The position numbers were made by a program, and so were the translations under genes. 36,983 nt of DNA from the NCBI GenBank assembly GCA_029936315.1, contig JAPYTD010000042.1, positions 1 through 36,983 on the forward strand, read 5' to 3'. The notes under the pieces are model-generated. The model saw only the letters and a program-made list of their open reading frames with translations. It searched no databases and was not told where the DNA came from. Origin of the DNA: Planctomycetota bacterium (lineage in GTDB: Bacteria; Planctomycetota; UBA1135; UBA2386). Of the stretch, positions 30,019 through 36,983 are shown one piece after another. Each line of letters starts with the position of its first letter. Position 1 is the first letter of the stretch.

Positions 30019-31767
30019 ATGCTTCGCGCTGTACTCGAGACACCAAGACCTGATCCGCGTGAACAAGCGCTGGCACGGGCCCTTGGTTTGCCCGACCTGG
30101 TCGCGCGCGTCATGTTGGCCCGCGGGATCGACACCCCCGAACGCGCCAAGAGCTTCCTGCAGCCGGACCTGGGCAGCCTGCACGACCCATTCGCGTTCAA
30201 GGACATGCAGAAGGCAGTCGATCGCATCCGCGATTCGCTGCGTAACGGCGACCGGATCCTGATCCACGGGGACTACGACGTCGACGGAATCAGCGGCACA
30301 GTGCTGCTGCACAAGTTTCTGAAAATGCTGCACTGCGACAGTCGTCCGTACATCCCGGCGCGGGCGGACGGGTATTCGATCTCCCAGGCGAGCGTCGATG
30401 CGATCAAGAAGGGCGGGTTTCCGCTGGTGATCTCGGTCGACAATGGCACCAACGCCGTAGGCCCGGTCGCCGAGCTGCGGAAGAGCGGCATCGACGTGAT
30501 CATCACCGACCACCACGGCACGACCGAAAACGTCGCCGACGCCTTTGCCGTGCTCAACCCGCGACTACCAGATGCCGGCTACCCCGACAGCAACCTTGCC
30601 GGGTGCGGGGTCGCGTTCACCCTCGTCGCGGCCATCGCGGAGTCCCTGAGCGGCTCGATGCGCCAAAGCTCAGAGTTCTCCGAATATCTGATCGACGCCA
30701 TGGGCTACGTCGCCATGGGCACGGTCGCCGACGTCGCACCATTGTGCGGCGAAAACCGCACGCTCGTATTCCATGGTCTCCGCTCGTTGGCGATAAGCAG
30801 GAACCCAGGCATCCGGGCGCTGATGGACGCCGCCGGCTTGCTGCATCGCGGCGCCGGTGTCGAGGACATCGCGTTCCGCATTGCGCCGTTGATCAACGCG
30901 GCGGGTCGCGTCGGCCATGCCAACGACGCCGTCGCGTTGCTGTGTGCTCCGGGCTACATCGAAGCACAACAGGCCGCCAAGGTGCTCGAACGACACAACG
31001 AAGCGCGCCGCAAGGTCGAACGGCAACTGCAGGATGAAGTTCAGCAGTTGGTCGCAGGCGAAACCGGTGCCGCGATCGTGCTCGGCGCATCCAACTGGCA
31101 CCCGGGCGTGCTCGGCATCGTCGCGGCGCGAATCGCCGAATCGACGGCCAAGCCGGTGCTGCTGCTGGCGTTCAACGGCGACGTCGGCCGCGGCTCGGGT
31201 CGCTGCACCAACGGTGTCAACCTGCGCGACGCGCTCGGCGAGTGTTCCGATCTGCTGGAGGCCCACGGTGGCCACGCAGCCGCCGCCGGGCTCGAGATCA
31301 AGCGTGAACATTTCGACGCCTTCTGTGAGCGCTTCGACGCAGTCTGCGCGCGCCTAGCGCCAAGCGAGCACCCTTATCGCGTCGACGGTCTGGCGCGCTT
31401 CGAAGAACTCGAACCGCAAACCATCCGCCGCCTCGACGCGCTCGCCCCGTTTGGCCAGGGCCACCCGCGACCGCGCTTCGTCACCCACGGTGTGAAGTTA
31501 GTCGGCAACCCGTTCGTCGAGATGCGCGGCCAGCACGTGCGCATTCGCGTTGCCAAGGGCAAACAAATCCTGCCAGCGCGGGTCGTGCGAGGCGTGGCGC
31601 ACTTCGAGATGCTGCGCAAGAACAAGGGACCGTGGAGCATCGCCTACACGCCACGCATCAGTTCACGCGGCGAGGATGGCCCAGTGCAGCTCAGTATTCA
31701 CGATCTGTCGGCAGGTGCAGCCAAACCTGAAAACGGGCATGCGAGGGCAGAACCCAATGGCCGATAG
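30019..31767 (+). CDS. recJ: Single-stranded-DNA-specific exonuclease RecJ
   Basis: 5'-3' ssDNA exonuclease for recombination and mismatch repair, DHH family. The 582-aa product is close to E. coli RecJ (577). Metal-ligand motifs are intact: GDYDVDG (84-90), SVDNGTN (139-145), TDHHGT (163-168), GTVADVAPL and the DHHA1-domain AHGGHAAAAG. A C-terminal OB-like region closes the protein. The gene is divergent from selA, and the downstream membrane-protein ATG lies inside its last codons (11-bp overlap). Confidence 0.95.
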   Translation: MLRAVLETPRPDPREQALARALGLPDLVARVMLARGIDTPERAKSFLQPDLGSLHDPFAFKDMQKAVDRIRDSLRNGDRILIHGDYDVDGISGTVLLHKFLKMLHCDSRPYIPARADGYSISQASVDAIKKGGFPLVISVDNGTNAVGPVAELRKSGIDVIITDHHGTTENVADAFAVLNPRLPDAGYPDSNLAGCGVAFTLVAAIAESLSGSMRQSSEFSEYLIDAMGYVAMGTVADVAPLCGENRTLVFHGLRSLAISRNPGIRALMDAAGLLHRGAGVEDIAFRIAPLINAAGRVGHANDAVALLCAPGYIEAQQAAKVLERHNEARRKVERQLQDEVQQLVAGETGAAIVLGASNWHPGVLGIVAARIAESTAKPVLLLAFNGDVGRGSGRCTNGVNLRDALGECSDLLEAHGGHAAAAGLEIKREHFDAFCERFDAVCARLAPSEHPYRVDGLARFEELEPQTIRRLDALAPFGQGHPRPRFVTHGVKLVGNPFVEMRGQHVRIRVAKGKQILPARVVRGVAHFEMLRKNKGPWSIAYTPRISSRGEDGPVQLSIHDLSAGAAKPENGHARAEPNGR

Positions 31768-32470
31768 GGTGCCCGTGACCGACGCAACCCAAGACATGCC
31801 TGGATCATCAGGCCCCGAATCATCAGGGCCGAGGCCTCCGATGCTGCGGCGCGCTTGGAACTGGACGATCGGCGTGCCGCGGCGGATGTATGACTGGGTA
31901 ATCAGCTGGGCCCCGACGCCGTATGCATTGCCGGCGTTGTTCTTGCTCGCGTTCGCCGAGAGCAGCTTCTTCCCGATCCCGCCGGACGTGCTGCTGATCG
32001 CGATGTGCATCGGCACCGTCGCGAAGAGCTACCGCTTTGCGCTGTGGTGCTCTCTCGGCTCGATCGTCGGCGGGATGGCCGGTTACGGCATCGGCTACTT
32101 CCTTTGGGAGAATGAAGGCGTCAAGAGCTTCTTCTACGACTACGTCCCTGGCGTCAGTGCAGCCAGCGTCGACTCAGTGCGACAGCTCTACACCGACTGG
32201 GACTTCTGGATCGTCTTCGCAGCGGCCTTTACGCCTATCCCCTACAAGGTCATCACGATTTTGGCTGGCGTCTGCGCCATCAACTTCCCGATGTTCGTTA
32301 TCGCGTCAGCGGTCGGCAGATCCGCGCGCTTCTTTTTGGTCGCCTGGCTGTTCAAGCGCTACGGGCCGAGCATGAAGGACTTCATCGAAAAGCGTTTCGC
32401 GCTGGTCACGACCGTCGGGACCGTCGTGCTGATCGGCGGCTTCGTCGTCATCAAGTATCTACTGCACTAG
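31757..32470 (+). CDS. YqaA/DedA-type membrane protein (SNARE-associated family)
   Basis: 237 aa from ATG 31757, which overlaps the recJ stop by 11 bp and has GAGGG upstream. The frame is open far into recJ, but that part is only overlap. A Pro/Ser-rich cytoplasmic N-terminus of about 45 residues (ATQDMPGSSGPESSGPRPP) is followed by ALPALFLLAFAESSFFPIPPDVL, the family motif with the conserved Glu and Pro cluster, then GSIVGGMAGYGIGYFLW, FAAAFTPIPYKVITILAGV and GRSARFFLVAWLFKRYG. DedA members are thought to flip or transport lipid carriers. YqaA-like proteins are uncharacterised. It is not clear which applies here. Confidence 0.87.
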   Translation: MADRVPVTDATQDMPGSSGPESSGPRPPMLRRAWNWTIGVPRRMYDWVISWAPTPYALPALFLLAFAESSFFPIPPDVLLIAMCIGTVAKSYRFALWCSLGSIVGGMAGYGIGYFLWENEGVKSFFYDYVPGVSAASVDSVRQLYTDWDFWIVFAAAFTPIPYKVITILAGVCAINFPMFVIASAVGRSARFFLVAWLFKRYGPSMKDFIEKRFALVTTVGTVVLIGGFVVIKYLLH

Positions 32471-32519
32471 CTACGCCAATAGCTTCGACGCAGAGCGGCC
32501 AGGCGCTACAAAAGACTGC

Positions 32520-35222
32520 ATGGCGAAGCGGTTATTCCTGATCGACGGCACGGCCCTGGCCTACCGCAGTTTCTTCGCCTTCCAGGGCACTGGCCGGTCG
32601 CCGCTGACGACCGGAGATGGCCATCCAACCGCCGCAACCTACGGCTTCTGCATGACGCTGCGGGCGCTGATCGAACGCGAGCAACCGGATGCAATGGCGA
32701 TCGCCTTTGACGGGCCGCGCAGTGACCTGCTGCGCACCAAGATCTACCCGGAGTACAAGTCGACGCGCACCAAGATGCCGGACGAAATGGCGATGCAGCT
32801 CGACGACATCCGCGAAGCCGTCGACGGCTTTGGCCTGCAGGTCGTGTCGGCTGCAGAGCACGAAGCCGATGACGTCATCGGCACGCTCGCTGTGCGCGCT
32901 CGCGATGCCGGCATGGAGGTGTTCATCGTCACAGGCGACAAGGACTTCCTGCAGATCGTCGACGACAAGATCAAGCTGTGGAACCTGCGCAGTTCGACCA
33001 CCAAGCCGGAGATCTTCGACGCCGCCTCGTGCCAGGAGAAGTGGGGACTGCCGCCGACCGCCATCGTCGACATGCTAGCGCTGATGGGCGACAGCTCCGA
33101 CAACGTGCCGGGGGTGCCGAAGGTAGGCAAGAAGACGGCCGTCGATCTACTGCAGTTGTTCGGCACGATGGACGGCATCTACGAGCACCTCGAAGAGGTC
33201 AAGAAGCCGTCGATCAAGAAGTCGCTCGACGAGAACCGCGAACTTGCGCGCCTGTCCAAACAACTCGTGACGCTGCAGCTCGACCTGCCCCTGGGTGTCG
33301 AAGTAGAAGATCTCGGCGCGCCCGACCCGGATCCTGACAAACTGCGGCCGCTGTTCCAACGGCTTGAGTTCAATAACCTGCTTGCCGACCTCGCAGCTCG
33401 ATCCACCCCGCAACCGGACATCGAACAGCACTACTCGGTCGTCACCAACGCCGATGACTTGCGGGGTTTGATCGAACGGCTGGCTGGCCAAGACAGCATC
33501 GCGATCGCCGCGGAGACCATCCGCAGTGGCCTACACGGTCGCAAACTGTGTGGCATTGCGTTCGCCGAAGCTGCCGGCGTTGCGACCTACGTGCCGTTGT
33601 CCGATGAGGTTCTGCCCGGCCATCTTGAGATCATGGGCGGCCTGCTCGCGGCCGAAACGCCGAAGAAGAACGTGCACGATCTAAAGCGCCTGCTGGCGGC
33701 GCTGCACGATACCTCGGTCGACCTACGCGGAATAGACCTCGACACGATGCTGGCGAGCTACTGCACCGAACCCGGTCTACGTTCGCATTCGCTCGACGAA
33801 CTCGCGTTGAAGCACTTTGCGTTCAAGAAGACATCGCAGAAAGACCTGGTTGGCACGGGTAAGAAACAGCGCACGTTCGCCGAGATCGACCCTTTGCTAG
33901 TTGGCAAGTACGTCTGCGAAGAAGCCGATCTGGTGCTGCGCCTTGTGCCAGTGCTGCGCGAGTTGCTTGAGCGCTACCAGACAGCCTCCTTGTATCGCGA
34001 CCTCGAGCTACCGCTAGTTCCCGTCTTGCTCAAGATGGAGCGTGAAGGCATCAACATCGACCGCGACCACCTGACCAAACTGTCGGGCGAGCTGCACGAT
34101 CGCATCGAAGATCTGACCGAACGGATCTTCGAACGCGCCGGCCACGAGTTCAATCTCGCGTCACCGCAGCAACTCGGCGTCGTGCTGTTCGACGAACTCG
34201 AGGTGCACCGCATCGCCAACGTCAAGCCAAAGCGCACGCCCAAGGGCCAGTACAAGACCGATCACGATGTGCTCGAGAAGCTCGCGGCCAAGCACGAGGT
34301 GCCACAGCTGGTGCTTGAGTGGCGGCAACTGACCAAGCTCAAGGGCACCTACATCGACAGCCTGCCGGTATTGATCCATCCCGAAACTGAGCGCGTTCAC
34401 ACGACCTTCAACCAGGCGGTCGCCGCGACGGGTCGCCTGAGCAGCGAAGATCCCAACCTGCAGAACATCCCGATCCGCACCGAAGAAGGCCGCAAAGTGC
34501 GCGCGGCCTTCATCGCCAAGCGCACCGGGTGGCAGATCCTGTCGGCCGACTACTCGCAGATCGAACTGCGCATCCTGGCGCACCTGTCCGAAGACAAGGC
34601 GCTGGTCGAGTCGTTCCAGCAAGGAGAAGACATCCACGCACGCACCGCCGCGATCGTGCACGGCCTGCTGCCGACGATGGTGTCGCCCGAGCTTCGCAAC
34701 CAGGCCAAGATCATCAACTACGGCCTGATGTATGGAATGGGCGCCTCGCGCCTGGCCAACGAAACCGGCATGCGGCCACCAGAGGCGAAGAAGTTCATCA
34801 ACAGCTACTTCCGCGCCTTGCCAGGCGTGAAGGACTATCTCGACCGATCGCTCGAACAAGCCCGCACCGACAAGGAGGCGCGCACCATGTTCGGCCGCCG
34901 CCGGCCACTCGGCGACATCGACTCGACCAACGCCATGCAGCGCATCGCCGCCGAAAACATGGCCGTCAACACCCCCATCCAGGGCGCCGCCGCCGACATC
35001 GTCAAGCGCGCGATGTTGCTGGTGCAGGCAGCAATCGACGAGCGCAAGCTCAATGCCCGGCTGCTGCTGCAGGTGCACGACGAACTGGTTCTCGACGTAC
35101 CCGACGAAGAACGACTCGAAGTCGAGTGCCTGGTTCGCGACGCAATGATCGGCGCCGCCAAACTAAAGGTCCCCCTAGAAGTCAGCCTAGGCGTCGGCAA
35201 GAACTGGCTAGAAGCCCACTAG
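32520..35222 (+). CDS. polA: DNA polymerase I
   Basis: Gap filling and Okazaki-fragment processing. The 900-aa product has all three domains. The N-terminal 5' nuclease has FDGPRSDLLRTKIYPEYKS, EHEADDVIGTLA and GDSSDNVPGVPKVGKKTA. The central 3'-5' exonuclease fold is degraded: exo I reads IAAET (Ala330 for Asp, Glu332 kept), exo II keeps Asp387, exo III reads YVCEEAD with Glu468 for Asp. So proofreading is probably weak or absent. The polymerase domain is intact: motif A Asp677 (SADYSQIELR), motif B RNQAKIINYGLMYG, motif C Asp854 (VHDELV). Motif B has Tyr734 where most PolA have Phe. No close neighbour gene in the same operon; a hairpin follows. Confidence 0.97.
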   Translation: MAKRLFLIDGTALAYRSFFAFQGTGRSPLTTGDGHPTAATYGFCMTLRALIEREQPDAMAIAFDGPRSDLLRTKIYPEYKSTRTKMPDEMAMQLDDIREAVDGFGLQVVSAAEHEADDVIGTLAVRARDAGMEVFIVTGDKDFLQIVDDKIKLWNLRSSTTKPEIFDAASCQEKWGLPPTAIVDMLALMGDSSDNVPGVPKVGKKTAVDLLQLFGTMDGIYEHLEEVKKPSIKKSLDENRELARLSKQLVTLQLDLPLGVEVEDLGAPDPDPDKLRPLFQRLEFNNLLADLAARSTPQPDIEQHYSVVTNADDLRGLIERLAGQDSIAIAAETIRSGLHGRKLCGIAFAEAAGVATYVPLSDEVLPGHLEIMGGLLAAETPKKNVHDLKRLLAALHDTSVDLRGIDLDTMLASYCTEPGLRSHSLDELALKHFAFKKTSQKDLVGTGKKQRTFAEIDPLLVGKYVCEEADLVLRLVPVLRELLERYQTASLYRDLELPLVPVLLKMEREGINIDRDHLTKLSGELHDRIEDLTERIFERAGHEFNLASPQQLGVVLFDELEVHRIANVKPKRTPKGQYKTDHDVLEKLAAKHEVPQLVLEWRQLTKLKGTYIDSLPVLIHPETERVHTTFNQAVAATGRLSSEDPNLQNIPIRTEEGRKVRAAFIAKRTGWQILSADYSQIELRILAHLSEDKALVESFQQGEDIHARTAAIVHGLLPTMVSPELRNQAKIINYGLMYGMGASRLANETGMRPPEAKKFINSYFRALPGVKDYLDRSLEQARTDKEARTMFGRRRPLGDIDSTNAMQRIAAENMAVNTPIQGAAADIVKRAMLLVQAAIDERKLNARLLLQVHDELVLDVPDEERLEVECLVRDAMIGAAKLKVPLEVSLGVGKNWLEAH

Positions 35223-35260
35223 TACCGTGCCAGGCACAGAATCATGCTCTCCAAGGAACG

Positions 35261-35283
35261 GGCCTCTACAACGTGCAGAGGCC
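35261..35283. terminator. 7-bp hairpin between convergent polA and the 340-aa gene
   Basis: GGCCTCT (35261-35267) pairs perfectly with AGAGGCC (35277-35283) around ACAACGTGC, 38 nt after the polA stop and 5 nt before the stop codon of the convergent gene. No T-run on either strand. It is positioned as a bidirectional transcript end. Confidence 0.5.
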
Positions 35284-35288
35284 AACGA

Positions 35289-36311
35289 CTACTTCGACGC
35301 GCCTTGCTTCTGCAGCCACGTCAGCATGACGTAGCCCTCGGCGGTGTGGCGAGGGCCGGGTAGATCTGCGACTCGGCGAGCACTGCATTGCACCAGGCGC
35401 GAACGGAAGAACTCGAACAGGATCGAGCCGCCATCGCGACTGACTTCGCCAAACTGGCTGTCGAGTTCGATGCTGGTCAGACCTTCGCGCGCCATGCGCA
35501 GTGCCAGGCGGTCGAGCTCTTCGGACGAAGTGCCAAACAAGAACTCCCGGAACGCCTGCAGCTCGACTTCCTCGTAATCACGCTCGGTGAACAGGTCGAC
35601 GAACTCCTCGTCGCAGCCCTTGGTCATCAGCTGCATCAACTCACAGCTGCCGGCGAGCGAACCACCGATGACCTGCACGCGTTGGCGCGCCTCCCAGGTT
35701 GCTGCCAGGATCGGAAAGAAGTCGTGCACGCGCCAAGTCAGGCGGTTGTCCCACAGATTGGCGAGGTTACGAACGCCTTGTGCCCGCACGCTGCGTTCGA
35801 CCGAACCATCGGTCACGATGTCGGCGAGCACCTCTTCGACGAGACGCGTATGCACTGCCGCACGCAACCGCTGGGCAGCGACTTCGCGCAGGACCGACGC
35901 ATCCTCGGCACCACTTCGTTCGGCTTCATCGCCGACGGGCAGGCTACCGGTGAGGTGCCACAGCATGCGCAGGAAGTTGATCTGCGCCATGTTCATCGTG
36001 CGGCCAACCAACGCCTGCGTCGGCGCGCGGAATGGGAACGTCGCCTGGTCGGTCGTCACCATCGTATCGACCAGCGTCTCGAGCCCCCGCTTCTTGCCGT
36101 AGAGCACTTGGTCGGTCAGCGGCGACGGGTAACGATTGAGCAGCTCGCCAAACAGCGCGAGGCTCTCAAGGTGATGGCGGATGACGCGGATCGATTCTTG
36201 GCCGTCGTCGCCACCACTGACCTCGAGTGCCGCGACGACGCGCGACACGAGGTCCAGTTCTTCAGGTCGCAGTGGCTGCGAGTCGGGTGTCTTGGCTTCC
36301 GTTTTCGGCAT
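35289..36311 (-). CDS. Unrecognised 340-aa mostly helical cytosolic protein
   Basis: No signal peptide, no membrane segment and no motif I recognise. The N-terminus is polar (MPKTEAKTPDSQPLRPEELD), then long predicted helices (LDLVSRVVAALEVSGGDDGQ; IRVIRHHLESLALFGELLNR; VLREVAAQRLRAAVHTRLVE). A Trp/Asp-rich mid segment, NLANLWDNRLTWRVHDFFPI, and an acidic EEFVDLFTERDYEEVELQAF helix follow. Codon use is coding-like over the whole length. It starts 31 bp after the hisS stop on the same strand, so it may be cotranscribed with hisS; a link to histidine charging is not shown. Confidence 0.72.
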   Translation of the reverse strand: MPKTEAKTPDSQPLRPEELDLVSRVVAALEVSGGDDGQESIRVIRHHLESLALFGELLNRYPSPLTDQVLYGKKRGLETLVDTMVTTDQATFPFRAPTQALVGRTMNMAQINFLRMLWHLTGSLPVGDEAERSGAEDASVLREVAAQRLRAAVHTRLVEEVLADIVTDGSVERSVRAQGVRNLANLWDNRLTWRVHDFFPILAATWEARQRVQVIGGSLAGSCELMQLMTKGCDEEFVDLFTERDYEEVELQAFREFLFGTSSEELDRLALRMAREGLTSIELDSQFGEVSRDGGSILFEFFRSRLVQCSARRVADLPGPRHTAEGYVMLTWLQKQGASK

Positions 36312-36342
36312 CTGATGAAACTAGTTTGGGGCGTTTTGACAG

Positions 36343-36983
36343 TTACGTCGCAATACGGCGGGCGACATCTTGCACCGAACACGCCGTCTGCTCGCCACTG
36401 CTTAGATTCTTGAGCGCCACCGTGCCATCTAGAACCTCTTGGGGTCCGAGGATCGCTACGTGCCCGACGCCAATGCCATTGGCGTAGCTCAATTGCTTGT
36501 TCATTTTGGCGGTGTCGGCGTAGACCTCGACGCGCACGCCCGTCGCACGCAATTCGGTAGCGACGGCGATCGCGTGCGACGTAGAAACTTCGGCCATGCG
36601 GCACAACAGCACCTGTGGGCCTATGCCGAGGTCGGGGAACATCGAACGCTCCGTCATGACCAGCAGCACACGCTCGAGACCAAGCGAGAACCCGACCGCC
36701 GGCACGCCCTGCTTCTGGAACATGCCGATCAGGTTGTCATAACGACCACCGCCGCCCATCGAGCCAGGAAGGCCTTCGACCTGGATCTCGAAGATCGGAC
36801 CAGTGTAGTAGCTCAAGCCGCGCGCCAACGTCGGGTCAAACGTCAGGTGTTCCGCAGCGGGACCGCCACTCGCCAATTCAAACAACTGAATAAGCTCGCC
36901 GGCGCCAACCGCACCGGGACCTTCACCGCCTTCTGAGAGACGTTCTTCTGAGAGACGTTGCAGCGCGCCGTCTTCGCGCATGC
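36343..36983 (-). CDS. hisS: Histidyl-tRNA synthetase, C-terminal part (5' end outside the window)
   Basis: Class II synthetase that charges tRNA-His. Only the last 213 codons are in the window; the frame is open at the right edge. Visible are the HisRS signature ARGLSYYTGPIFEI, which binds histidine, motif 3 in GGGGRYDNLIG and GFSLGLERVL, and the C-terminal anticodon-binding domain (MAEVSTSHAIAVATELRATG; MNKQLSYANGIGVGHVAI). The segment upstream of the signature holds a 15-bp tandem duplication (QRLSEERLSEGG). The ATG at 36981 is internal and not the real start. Confidence 0.93.
   Translation of the reverse strand, partial: MREDGALQRLSEERLSEGGEGPGAVGAGELIQLFELASGGPAAEHLTFDPTLARGLSYYTGPIFEIQVEGLPGSMGGGGRYDNLIGMFQKQGVPAVGFSLGLERVLLVMTERSMFPDLGIGPQVLLCRMAEVSTSHAIAVATELRATGVRVEVYADTAKMNKQLSYANGIGVGHVAILGPQEVLDGTVALKNLSSGEQTACSVQDVARRIAT
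36931..36960 (-). repeat. 15-bp tandem duplication inside hisS
   Basis: TTCTGAGAGACGTTC (36931-36945) is followed directly by TTCTGAGAGACGTTG (36946-36960), 14 of 15 identical, in frame, giving RLSEE-RLSEG-like units in a region upstream of the histidine-binding motif. Confidence 0.85.

Overview
The window is about 37 kb of GC-rich bacterial chromosome, densely packed with housekeeping genes on both strands and with almost no mobile DNA. The set includes murA (peptidoglycan), two lipoprotein signal sequences, several Sec-type signal peptides, high G/C at third codon positions and frequent TTG starts. This points to a diderm bacterium. The mixture of core genes with large unrecognised secreted proteins would suit the Planctomycetota/PVC group, but that placement is a guess. 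I saw no rRNA, tRNA, IS element, prophage or CRISPR array.

Layout. The first 1 kb holds the start of an Arg/Gly-rich protein running off the left edge (minus strand) and an 825-bp gene-poor stretch rich in inverted repeats. clpP and a secreted Ig-like/carboxypeptidase-regulatory-like protein follow on the plus strand. A minus-strand block (8.9 to 3.5 kb) runs pgi, a small lipoprotein, a tiny doubtful ORF, guaB, guaA. guaB and guaA overlap by ATGA. A PutP-like symporter and a DegT-family aminotransferase are on the plus strand. murA and an NHL-repeat protein are on the minus strand, then a lipoprotein, galT, an NSS (SNF) transporter and a MetS-like 46-aa membrane peptide on the plus strand. 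YbjQ-family, asnS and a GNAT acetyltransferase follow on the minus strand.

The translation block (20.2 to 25.4 kb, plus) is nusA, infB, a DUF503/YlxP gene and rbfA, preceded by a highly structured leader with a terminator-like hairpin. Two secreted proteins follow. selA and selD on the minus strand form a selenium block. recJ, a YqaA/DedA-type membrane protein and polA are on the plus strand, and an unrecognised 340-aa gene and the 3' part of hisS are on the minus strand at the right edge.

Main points of interest. (1) selD has its true start about 100 bp upstream of the first uninterrupted ATG. It reads through an in-frame TGA at the catalytic Cys position, so SelD is itself a predicted selenoprotein. 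(2) The NSS transporter carries a PKD/REJ-like Ig domain in the periplasmic loop before its last membrane segment. (3) The nusA leader looks like an attenuator. (4) Short tandem duplications recur, both 15 bp in frame inside genes and 13-19 bp spanning stop codons. (5) Two direct TGTGGAAAG repeats 11 bp apart plus an inverted copy lie upstream of murA. (6) PolA has a degraded proofreading site and a Tyr in the O-helix dNTP-selectivity position.
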